Below, piece by piece: positions 7,915 to 14,488 of a stretch of 41,794 bases of DNA. The notes under the pieces were generated by a model. That model was not told the origin of the DNA and did not search any database. It worked only from the letters and a program-made list of their open reading frames with translations. This DNA comes from CAZPLZ01 sp964587525 (lineage in GTDB: Bacteria; Oederibacteriota; CAKKQC01). Position numbers and translations under genes: made by a program. Each line of letters begins with the position of its first letter. Within the stretch, counting starts at the first letter, position 1. The stretch is from assembly GCA_964587525.1 (NCBI GenBank), contig CAZPLZ010000003.1, positions 1 to 41,794 on the forward strand, given 5' to 3'.

Positions 7915-10611
7915 GTGTGGCAGCTATTGCGCGTGATTCCACGACGATTGATCGCCGCCCTGGTTGTGGCCCTCCTCGCCACGGCCGTATCCGGTTCGGC
8001 ACTGGCCGGCGGCCCAAGGGCTGAAGTCGAGAGCCGTTCACACGACTTCGGAAATGTTCCAGCAGAGTATCTTCTCGAGCACACGTTCACGATAAGAAAC
8101 ACCGGGACCGAGCTGCTGGAATTCCGAACGATCGAGAGCTGCCGGTGCGAGGTGTCGATAGCGGGCGTCTCCGCCGTGGCGCCCGGAGCCGCGGAAGATC
8201 TGCACCTCGTGTTCGATCCGGGCAGTTCTGAGGGGCCGATGAAGGCAACGGTCGACGTTCACACCAACGATCCCGCGACGCCGATCGTTCGTCTTGAGCT
8301 CGTTGCCAACGTGGCGGTGGCCGGCAGGAAGGAGCGAAAGAAGTTCCCCAGGGTCAGGAAGATGTCGTTGCGGGAGTGGGCGCACTCGAAGGAATCTGAT
8401 GACGAACCAACGGTCAGGAAGATGTCGTTGCTGGAGTGGGTGCACTCGAAGGAATCTGATGACGAATCAACTCGGAGGCAGCGCCTGAAGGAGGGATTCG
8501 TGCTGAAGAAGAAGGATATCTATGACCCCATATTGGCGAAACGAGTGGCGGATGAACTCTTGCGGCGGTTTCGTCGGCGCGGGTACGCGGATGCAGTGGT
8601 GACGATAGAGAAGAAGCCGGTTACGTTGTGGGGGCGCGGGAATTCCTTCATAACTTCCGCGAAGGAAAATCCTTCGCCGACGGATCCGAGAAGACTGGAC
8701 GTGGTCTTTGACGTGGAGAAGGGGCCGCGGACCCTCGTACGCCGAATGGTGTTCGAGGGGGCCCGATCATTTCCGGAGAAGAAACTCCGCAAGGCACTGA
8801 AGAACCGGCCGTCGTCGGTCTTCTACAACCACGCGTTCTTGAAACACGAATGGAACCGGGACGCCCGCCGGCTGGTGGAGTTCTACCGGGACCACGGATA
8901 CCAGAAGGCCCGGGTGGTGCGAAAGGATGTGGTGCCGGTGCCGGACGCGACGGAGCGGGTAGACTTGAAGTTCGTGGTCGATGAAGGCGCCCGGTATGAA
9001 ATCGGCCAGTTGTCGGTTGCGGGAGCAAACGTGATTCCGGAATCCGCATTGCTTGGGAGATTGGGGCTGAAGCCCGGGAGCGTTCTTTCCCAGAGCCGTC
9101 TGGACGAAGGGCTCGAAAGGATACGCGAAGCGTATGTGGCGAAGGGCTACCTGGGTGCATCGGCTGTGTCCGTTGTTTCCTTCAGCGAGGGGAGTGCGAC
9201 CGGAGATGTGGCGCTGCATGTGCGCGAGGGGAGCATGTGCCGCATTGGCAAGGTGGTCGTGCATGGCAACGAGAGGACCAGGACCAAGACCGTCATGCGG
9301 GAAATGTCTGTTGCGCCGGGAGACCGGTTCGAGGAGGGCGAGATAGCCCGAATCCGGGATCGGCTCTTTCGATTCGGTTTCTTCCGGAACGTGGATACGT
9401 GCGCGGAAGTAACCGGGGAAAGCGATGATGCTTCGATTGAGGGCGCGAGCGAGGCGAATCTCGTGTTCGATGTGACCGAGCGGGGCTCGGGATTGGTGAT
9501 GTTCCTCCCCGGATTCAGTTCTCAGTATGGGTTTACGGCGTTTCTGCTGCTCGGGACGACGAATCTGCGAGGCCTTGGCGACGCGGCCGCCGGCTGGTGG
9601 GAGTTCGGTCAGAAGCGCACGAACGTGGCGATGGGGTACGCATCCCGGAGAGTCTTCGACACTCCTGTCACGTTCGGGATAGCGGGGTGGGACCACACGT
9701 TCAGAGATCGCAGCACCGGCGGCGCGATTGAGTTCGGGCACCGGTTCCACCCAGACGGGTGGGCGGGCATCGGCTATCAGTATCAGATCGGCGATATCGA
9801 TCCCCTGCGAGGCTCGGCCCTTCCGGATGGGGTCACGGACGAACCCGCTGCCACGAGCAGCCTTTCCTTGCGCACGGAGTACGACACCCGCGACGATATT
9901 ATGGACCCCCTCCGCGGGTCGTCCCTGGAGGCATTTGGCCGGGTCAGTGGTGGCCCCGGAGGGGGCGCGAAGTTCCTGGGAGGCGATACCCGGTTCTATC
10001 AGGTGATATGCAACGCCAGCTTCTTCCAGCACTCTCCGGTACGACTGCTGCCGCTCCTCGGCAAACCGAGCTTGGGCTTGCACGCCTCGGTAGGGCGGGC
10101 GTGGGGTGCCGATGGAGAGACCGTTCCGCTGCGTGAGCGGTTCTTTCCGGGGGGTATTGGTTCTATTCGCGGATATGGGGATCGGGAGTTGGGGCCGCGC
10201 GACCAGACGCCTGTGCCCCAGCCGATCGGCGGGAACGCGAAGTTTGGTTTCACCGGCGAAGTGAAGTGGCCGGTTGTGTCGCGAGTCTTCACCATAGTGG
10301 CTCCGTTCTTCGACATCGGGAACGCGTGGGAGCATTTCCCGCTTACTGCGGATAACGTGAACGATCAGTGGCGCCGGATGCCCGCAAGCGCCGGATTCGG
10401 GATCAAGTGGAGGATTCCGGGAATGATCATGATCGTGCGACTCGACTACGCCTGGGGATTGCGGGACGTTTACGACGAGAACGGCAGGCTTGTTGTAAAG
10501 CCCCTTCCCAATGGACGGTTGCACTTCTACTTCACCACTAATTTGGGATCACTTCTCTATCCACTAAGATTCTCCACTTCCCCATTCACCAGGGTGCGAT
10601 CAGGGATATGA
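7915..10611 (+). CDS. DUF1573 domain fused to Omp85/BamA-type outer-membrane assembly protein
   Basis: A protein of ~898 residues with a signal peptide (hydrophobic core LIAALVVALLATAVSGSALA). A DUF1573/ASH-like beta-sandwich follows (HDFGNVPAEYLLEHTFTIRN to about residue 135). Next are two 20-residue tandem repeats, POTRA-like domains (for example MVFEGARSFPEKKLRKAL, IGQLSVAGANVIPESALL, IGKVVVHGNERTRTKTVM) and a C-terminal beta-barrel with the Omp85 loop signature FFPGGIGSIRGYGDREL. Omp85 proteins insert barrel proteins into the outer membrane. The N-terminal DUF1573 module is not part of normal BamA or TamA. About 20 residues follow the last recognisable strand. GTG at 7915 or GTG at 7894 could be the start; a TAG at 7888 blocks anything further. 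The gene lies within DNA inserted into a deacetylase gene, so it may be an accessory paralogue rather than the essential BamA. Confidence 0.88.
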   Translation: MWQLLRVIPRRLIAALVVALLATAVSGSALAGGPRAEVESRSHDFGNVPAEYLLEHTFTIRNTGTELLEFRTIESCRCEVSIAGVSAVAPGAAEDLHLVFDPGSSEGPMKATVDVHTNDPATPIVRLELVANVAVAGRKERKKFPRVRKMSLREWAHSKESDDEPTVRKMSLLEWVHSKESDDESTRRQRLKEGFVLKKKDIYDPILAKRVADELLRRFRRRGYADAVVTIEKKPVTLWGRGNSFITSAKENPSPTDPRRLDVVFDVEKGPRTLVRRMVFEGARSFPEKKLRKALKNRPSSVFYNHAFLKHEWNRDARRLVEFYRDHGYQKARVVRKDVVPVPDATERVDLKFVVDEGARYEIGQLSVAGANVIPESALLGRLGLKPGSVLSQSRLDEGLERIREAYVAKGYLGASAVSVVSFSEGSATGDVALHVREGSMCRIGKVVVHGNERTRTKTVMREMSVAPGDRFEEGEIARIRDRLFRFGFFRNVDTCAEVTGESDDASIEGASEANLVFDVTERGSGLVMFLPGFSSQYGFTAFLLLGTTNLRGLGDAAAGWWEFGQKRTNVAMGYASRRVFDTPVTFGIAGWDHTFRDRSTGGAIEFGHRFHPDGWAGIGYQYQIGDIDPLRGSALPDGVTDEPAATSSLSLRTEYDTRDDIMDPLRGSSLEAFGRVSGGPGGGAKFLGGDTRFYQVICNASFFQHSPVRLLPLLGKPSLGLHASVGRAWGADGETVPLRERFFPGGIGSIRGYGDRELGPRDQTPVPQPIGGNAKFGFTGEVKWPVVSRVFTIVAPFFDIGNAWEHFPLTADNVNDQWRRMPASAGFGIKWRIPGMIMIVRLDYAWGLRDVYDENGRLVVKPLPNGRLHFYFTTNLGSLLYPLRFSTSPFTRVRSGI
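8353..8472 (+). repeat. 60-nt in-frame tandem duplication
   Basis: Two adjacent 60-nt copies (8353-8412 and 8413-8472) encode VRKMSLREWAHSKESDDEPT and VRKMSLLEWVHSKESDDEST. Only a few bases differ, so the duplication is fairly recent. It lengthens the linker between the DUF1573 and POTRA parts of the Omp85 fusion. Confidence 0.95.
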
Positions 10612-10710
10612 CACGGGCGGAGACTCCCTATCTGTCCGGACACGGGAAAGATGACGAATGCGATGAGAGCTGCGCAGCCGAGTTTCGAGTGGATGAATAG
10701 GTTGTGGTGC

Positions 10711-10748
10711 CAGGAATTGACATTTGACATGTCAAATGTCAATTCCTG
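10711..10748. promoter_or_regulatory. 38-bp perfect palindrome
   Basis: Left arm caggaattgacatttgac (10711-10728), central at, and right arm gtcaaatgtcaattcctg (10731-10748) are perfectly complementary. The core TTGACAT/ATGTCAA pattern is nested within it. There is no T-run, so it is more likely a regulator-binding site, or a cruciform or recombination site, than a terminator. It sits 100 bp after the Omp85 fusion gene and 12 bp before the -35 box of a truncated antitoxin gene. The rest of 10612-10824 shows no gene. Confidence 0.7.
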
Positions 10749-10759
10749 ACGCTGGCGCT

Positions 10760-10788
10760 TTGATGTGGTGCTGCACTTGTGCTACACT
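10760..10788 (+). promoter_or_regulatory. Sigma70-type promoter of truncated antitoxin
   Basis: -35 TTGATG (10760-10765), a 17-nt spacer and -10 TACACT (10783-10788) stand upstream of a strong ribosome-binding site (ggaggtgat, 10811-10819) and the ATG at 10825. The -10 region TTGTGCTACACT is nearly the same as in the intact toxin-antitoxin promoter at 12981-13009. Confidence 0.65.
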
Positions 10789-10824
10789 CAGTGTGCACTT
10801 GCATCAATGCGGAGGTGATTCCAG

Positions 10825-10923
10825 ATGCCGACGACGCAACCGAGAATCAGTACTGTGGTTGAAGAGCCGGTCTACGCTGCAATCAAGCGCCTGGCTGCCC
10901 GGGGGAACCTGAGCAGTTCATGA
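10825..10923 (+). pseudogene. Truncated ribbon-helix-helix antitoxin
   Basis: A 32-codon frame beginning MPTTQPRISTVVEEPVYAAI and continuing with KRLAARGNL looks like the strand and first helix of an RHH antitoxin. The second helix and any toxin gene are missing, because the sequence runs into the deacetylase fragment at ~10916 and stops at a TGA in that foreign sequence. Its promoter and ribosome-binding site are intact, so a short peptide could still be made. The likely ancestor is a type II module related to the one at 13024-13565. Confidence 0.65.
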
Positions 10924-11467
10924 ACCATTCGCAGGATTGTCCGTCCCCATCAAAAGCGCCAAGGTGAGGCAGGTCACAAAACGCAGGATCGTTGGGAACT
11001 TCCGTCTGGAATGCCCGTCCCGCGAGGAAGTGCTTGTGGATGAGCGGCACGTAGCTTTGGGCCCGCTCGCCGCGACCCACGAAGGTCTGGCCACAGGGGT
11101 ACGCAAAGGTCTGAGGCGTTGTTCCCACCGCCCCCTTGATCATCCCGTTCGCGCGAAGTAGCTCGTCTTCCATGCGCTCCAGCGTGTAGTCCTCCAGCGC
11201 GTTGTGTCGTGACCACGGAAAATTACCGCTGCAGGGGTGACTCATGGTGTGGTTGCCGATCTCATGGCCGGCCGCGGCCGCACGCCGCCAGCCGTCGGCA
11301 CGCTGGCGCAGGTTGTCCGGGCTGATGTAGAAACTGGCACGCACGCCGTGCGCATCCAGAATGGCCAGCCCCACGTCAATCTGCGAGAGCCGCGCGTCGT
11401 CAAAGCTCAAGGAGACCGCTCCCCGCGCCCCGTTGGGCCAGGCGAATGTGGCAGGACTGGCCCTCAT
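10916..11467 (-). pseudogene. Polysaccharide deacetylase, N-terminal fragment (split gene)
   Basis: From the ATG at 11467, preceded by a good ribosome-binding site (aaggggtc on the minus strand), the frame encodes a NodB-type deacetylase N-terminus. It has the motif 1 aspartates in VSLSFDDARL, the metal-binding histidines in GHEIGNHTMSHP, and motif 3 as FAYPCGQ. Enzymes of this family remove N- or O-acetyl groups from polysaccharides. Homology ends at GDGQSCEWFMN (10916); the open frame then runs 10 codons through antitoxin DNA to a stop at 10883. The C-terminal part lies at 7397-7618. The metal site is retained but the closing part of the barrel is lost, so activity is unlikely. Confidence 0.85.
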
Positions 11468-11500
11468 GACCCCTTCTTTGTAGCATGGAGCGGGAAGCAC

Positions 11501-12898
11501 GTGATAGCAGCGGTCAAGCCTCAAGGAGTTGGAGCGCATGCGCTCCTGTACCTCGTCGGGGCGATCCACTGGGTCGCCTTCCTGAATTTCGGGAACATTC
11601 CGTTCGGACTCTATGACTGGAAGCAGGAATATTTCTATTATTCAGTCCTGAAGGATTCTGTCACCGCAGGTATTGTGCCATTCCACCTCTCGGAGTCCAT
11701 GCACGCAACTGAGAGATTCCTAGCCATACCGTTAACGGTTCTCGCTCCTCATGTCGTCTTGCTCCGCTGGTTGCCAATCCGGTTTTTCGTCATCCTTCAC
11801 ACGTTGCTGTTCTACAGTATCGGGTACCTCGGAGGGATGCTGTTGAAGAAGAAGTACCGGCTCTCCTGGCCGAGTTTTCTCGTGTTCTTTGTGTTGTTTA
11901 ATTTCAACGGCTATCTCACATCTCATCTCGCGGTGGGACACACGGTCTGGTGGACAGGGTATTTCTTCCTTCCTTGGTTTTTTCTCGCTGCGCTCGAGTG
12001 GGTTGAACATGGTCCCTCTGTGCGGTGTGCGCTCGGCATGTCCCTCGCGATCTTTGGAGCGAGCCTGCCAGGTTCGTTTCATTTCTGCAGCTGGTGCATG
12101 ATTTTTATCTGCCTTCTGGGGTTGAGAAAATCAGGATGGCTAAAGTACACCGGCCTGGTGGCAGTCGCCAGCGGCGCCCTGATGGCCTACAGGCTGGTTC
12201 CAGCTTTGGTTGCATTTGAAAGATTGAAGCATGGACACCCTGTTGGATACCCCGGTCTGCAACACCTGGTGGCGGCCTTTGTTTCTCTCAGATCGCCCCA
12301 ACATCCGACTGTGAATGCAATGGGCTGGTGGGAGTATGACATGTATGTGGGGGTGATCGGGCTGGGTATTCTGCTGGCATTTGGCGTGATGTCGCTGATG
12401 GGCAGGATCCGTTCGCACGCAGGTGAATCCCGCTACAGCAGGCTGGATCTTCCTCTGGTCGGCATGGCGTTGCTGTCATATGGGGAGGTGTACTGGTGGG
12501 TGCTTTCGGATATCCCCATGCTGGCTGTTGAACGAGTTGTTACCCGCTTGTTGATTCTCCCCTTGGTTCTCCTCGCAATGCTGGCGTCCATCAGGTTGGA
12601 GGCGCTGCGCAAATCCATGTCCGGCTCACGTGGGTGGACATGGATGGCCGCCGGCATGGCCCTCCTGCTTGCGGCTGACCTCGCGAGACATTCGTGGATT
12701 TGGAGGCTGGCTGCATTGGCCGAGGCGACACCGCATTCGTGGGTGCTTCCTGTGGTGCCAGTCATCGTGAACAGGCCGGATCCGATTTATATCGCGAGCG
12801 TTATCGGTGGCATGGCTGTGACGCTTGCCGCCCTCGCTGGTTGCGGCTGGCTGTGGTGGAAGAACTGGGAAGTCAGATCCACTCCAGGGTGGCGATGA
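11501..12898 (+). CDS. Multi-pass membrane protein of unknown function (GT-C/YfhO-like)
   Basis: About 465 residues with roughly ten or more hydrophobic segments and aromatic-rich loops (FNGYLTSHLAVGHTVWWTGY, AMGWWEYDMYVGVIGLGILL). The general look is that of integral-membrane glycosyltransferase-fold or YfhO-type proteins that handle lipid-linked sugars, but I see no decisive motif. GTG at 11501 with ggagcggga upstream is chosen as start, because the open frame before it lies antisense to the deacetylase start. The gene is divergent from the deacetylase fragment by 33 bp. Its last ~9 codons are made of sequence shared with the endonuclease-family 3' end, so the natural C-terminus may have been altered by rearrangement. 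Confidence 0.65.
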   Translation: MIAAVKPQGVGAHALLYLVGAIHWVAFLNFGNIPFGLYDWKQEYFYYSVLKDSVTAGIVPFHLSESMHATERFLAIPLTVLAPHVVLLRWLPIRFFVILHTLLFYSIGYLGGMLLKKKYRLSWPSFLVFFVLFNFNGYLTSHLAVGHTVWWTGYFFLPWFFLAALEWVEHGPSVRCALGMSLAIFGASLPGSFHFCSWCMIFICLLGLRKSGWLKYTGLVAVASGALMAYRLVPALVAFERLKHGHPVGYPGLQHLVAAFVSLRSPQHPTVNAMGWWEYDMYVGVIGLGILLAFGVMSLMGRIRSHAGESRYSRLDLPLVGMALLSYGEVYWWVLSDIPMLAVERVVTRLLILPLVLLAMLASIRLEALRKSMSGSRGWTWMAAGMALLLAADLARHSWIWRLAALAEATPHSWVLPVVPVIVNRPDPIYIASVIGGMAVTLAALAGCGWLWWKNWEVRSTPGWR

Positions 12899-12976
12899 CC
12901 GGGTAGTGATCCGAAGCGGTGTGGCCATTGAAGGTGCGGGTGTCTACGGCCGCATCGGTCGCACGTAAGGGGCCGC
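12873..12976 (-). pseudogene. C-terminal fragment of endonuclease/exonuclease/phosphatase-family gene (second copy)
   Basis: The minus strand encodes GPLRATDAAVDTRTFNGHTA followed by SDHYPVIATLEWI and a TGA. This matches the end of the gene at 13562-13966, with about one difference per ten bases. The SDHYPV motif is the C-terminal catalytic His/Asp element of the family. The fragment breaks off where the toxin-antitoxin promoter begins (12981), and it overlaps the end of the membrane protein gene on the other strand. Confidence 0.85.
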
Positions 12977-12980
12977 CACC

Positions 12981-13009
12981 TTGACTAGGTGCTACACAAG
13001 TGCTACACT
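12981..13009 (+). promoter_or_regulatory. Toxin-antitoxin promoter with direct-repeat operator
   Basis: -35 TTGACT (12981-12986), a 17-nt spacer and -10 TACACT (13004-13009). Two direct repeats GTGCTACAC start at 12989 and 13000, 11 bp (one helical turn) apart, and overlap the -10. This fits autoregulation by an RHH antitoxin. The antitoxin ATG follows at 13024. Confidence 0.75.
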
Positions 13010-13023
13010 CTAGCTTAAGGGGT

Positions 13024-13272
13024 ATGCCAGCCAAGAATCCGCGAGTCATGGTCGTGATGGAGCCGCCGCTGTATAAGTGGGTGACTCGGTTTGCAGAAGC
13101 AGAGGGGGTATCCGTGTCTTTGAAGGTCCGTGACCTTCTAAAGGAAGCATTTGAAACCTACGAGGATCAATACCTGGTGAGTCTCGCTAAAGACCGCGAG
13201 AGATCATTTGACCGCAAGCGTGCTCTCAGCATTAACCAGATGCGTAAGCGGCTGGGGCTAAAACTCAGCTAG
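13024..13272 (+). CDS. Type II antitoxin, ribbon-helix-helix type
   Basis: An 82-residue protein whose first ~45 residues fit an RHH fold: a strand PRVMVVMEPPLYKWVTRFAE, then a turn and a helix VSVSLKVRDLLKEAF. The charged C-terminal tail (residues 45-82) would bind and neutralise the toxin. ATG at 13024 is chosen, with aaggg just upstream; an earlier GTG at 13000 lies inside the promoter. The TAG stop overlaps the toxin's GTG by one base (TAGTG), so the two are translationally coupled. It probably represses its own promoter through the GTGCTACAC repeats. Confidence 0.85.
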   Translation: MPAKNPRVMVVMEPPLYKWVTRFAEAEGVSVSLKVRDLLKEAFETYEDQYLVSLAKDRERSFDRKRALSINQMRKRLGLKLS

Positions 13273-13565
13273 TGCCATATCGCGTTATCGGCCACCCCGA
13301 TGTGGCTGACCGCGACCTGAAACCTTTAAACCAAGATGTCCAGGAGCGAGTTCTGAGAGCTTTGGAAACTCGCTTGGCCACAGCGCCCGAACGGTATGGT
13401 GTGCCGTTACGACGAGAGTTGCGAAGATATTGGAAGCTTCGTGTAGGCGATTACCGGATCGTGTACCGCATCGTAGGTGAAGAAGTGTGGGTGTTCGGCA
13501 TTGGGAATCGCAAAGACATCTATCGTTGGATCAAGACACGAACAGGGTGGAAACCGCAACCCTAA
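13272..13565 (+). CDS. Type II toxin, RelE/ParE superfamily
   Basis: A 97-residue basic protein with the RelE/ParE pattern: helical N-terminal half (VQERVLRALETRLATAP), then the beta-sheet with LRRELRRYWKLRVGDYRIVY and a C-terminal FGIGNRKDIYRW. RelE members cut mRNA on the ribosome and ParE members inhibit gyrase; the sequence does not separate the two with confidence, although the YWKLRVGDYRIVY strand is typical of RelE-like ribonucleases. The gene starts with GTG, overlapping the antitoxin stop by one base. Its TAA overlaps by 4 bp the end of the convergent endonuclease-family gene. Confidence 0.88.
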   Translation: MPYRVIGHPDVADRDLKPLNQDVQERVLRALETRLATAPERYGVPLRRELRRYWKLRVGDYRIVYRIVGEEVWVFGIGNRKDIYRWIKTRTGWKPQP

Positions 13566-13966
13566 TCCCACTCCAGGACGGCGATGACGGGGTAGTGATC
13601 CGAAGCGGTACGGCCGTTGAAGGTGCGGGTGTCTACGGCCGCATCGGTCGCGCGTAAGGGACCACGGTACAGAATCCAGTCGATCCGGTAGTTACGGTGA
13701 TCAATCACGTGCTGCGGGTAATGCTTGAAGGCCGGCACCGGATCGTACGTGTCATGCATCCATCGCTTCAGTTGATCCGCGTTATCCAGCGGCAGCCGGG
13801 GCATCGGCTTGAACGCGTTGAAGGTGGTCACACCTTCATCCGGCTTGCCGAGCTCTGTCCACGCATCCTTGAATCCGCAGGTGCCGGTTAGGAATTTCCA
13901 GGCCTCGCTCCCGTCATCCGCCAGACTGGTGCGGATGTTGAACGTCATGACCTTGAGGGTTGGCAT
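13562..13966 (-). pseudogene. Endonuclease/exonuclease/phosphatase-family gene with internal deletion
   Basis: The 134-residue frame begins with the family start LKVMTFNIRTSLADDGSEAW and ends with IDWILYRGPLR and ASDHYPVIAVLEWD, both typical of metal-dependent hydrolases of the EEP fold (usually ~250-280 residues). Between them about 120 residues are missing in frame: the QE metal ligand, the NTHLDH-like strand and the GDFN motif. The ends are well conserved, so the deletion looks recent, but the protein cannot be catalytic in the usual way. It is the last gene of the purine operon direction, 12 bp after purE. A second copy of its 3' end is at 12873-12976. Confidence 0.8.
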
Positions 13967-13978
13967 CGGCGCCTAAGG

Positions 13979-14488
13979 TCAACCCTTGCGTGAAGTTGTT
14001 CTGACCTGGGCGTCTTTTTTCCCGGTCTTCTTCTCCTGCTCGGCCTTGAACTTCGTGAGCTGCGCCGCGAGCTTCGCGTTCGACAGGGCCAGGATCTGCA
14101 CCGCCAGCAGCGCGGCGTTCCGCGAGCCGGCGCTGCCGATGGCAAGCGTCGCAACCGGCGTGCCCGCGGGCAGTTGCGCGATCGCGAGCAGGGAATCCAG
14201 CCCTTTCAGGTGCGAGGAGGCGATGGGCACGCCCAACACGGGCCGGGTCGTCAGCGCGGCCACTGCCCCGGGCAGTGCTGCGGCGAAACCGGCTCCTGCG
14301 ATAAACACCTTGACGCCGTTTCGCTCGCTCTGTTTCACGTAGCGCGTCAGCAGGTTCGGTGAGCGGTGCGCCGAGAGCACGCGGATTTCATGCGGGACGC
14401 CGAACTGCTCGAGGATGACGGCACCCTCCTTCATTATTTCCAGGTCAGAGTCCGATCCCATCACGATAGAAACGAGTGGCTGGGTCAC
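13979..14488 (-). CDS. purE: 5-(carboxyamino)imidazole ribonucleotide mutase
   Basis: This 169-residue protein converts N5-CAIR to CAIR in purine synthesis. Class I PurE signatures are present: VMGSDSDLEIM, LSAHRSPN (catalytic His41), LGVPI, and LPAGTPVATLAIG. One conserved position differs: the usual GGAAHLPG is here GFAAALPG, so the second active-site-loop histidine is Ala71. The C-terminal ~20 residues are a Lys/Arg-rich tail (KKTGKKDAQVRTTSRKG) not usual in PurE. GTG at 14488 overlaps the purD stop as GTGA, which fixes the start. PurK, which would supply N5-CAIR, is not in the window. Confidence 0.93.
   Translation of the reverse strand: MTQPLVSIVMGSDSDLEIMKEGAVILEQFGVPHEIRVLSAHRSPNLLTRYVKQSERNGVKVFIAGAGFAAALPGAVAALTTRPVLGVPIASSHLKGLDSLLAIAQLPAGTPVATLAIGSAGSRNAALLAVQILALSNAKLAAQLTKFKAEQEKKTGKKDAQVRTTSRKG

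Noticed and set aside
8353..8472. Tandem repeat as a CRISPR array
   Set aside because: Two adjacent in-frame copies without spacers inside a coding gene; no CRISPR array and no cas genes were seen anywhere in the window.
8767..10524. A 585-codon open frame on the minus strand
   Set aside because: It is antisense to the Omp85 barrel region, shows no recognisable domain, and its length follows from the codon bias of the plus-strand gene.
10711..10748. Palindrome as an intrinsic terminator
   Set aside because: The arms are AT-balanced and no T-run follows on either strand within a few bases.
11237..11500. Upstream extension of the membrane protein at 11501
   Set aside because: This part is antisense to the deacetylase N-terminus and is not hydrophobic or conserved in style.
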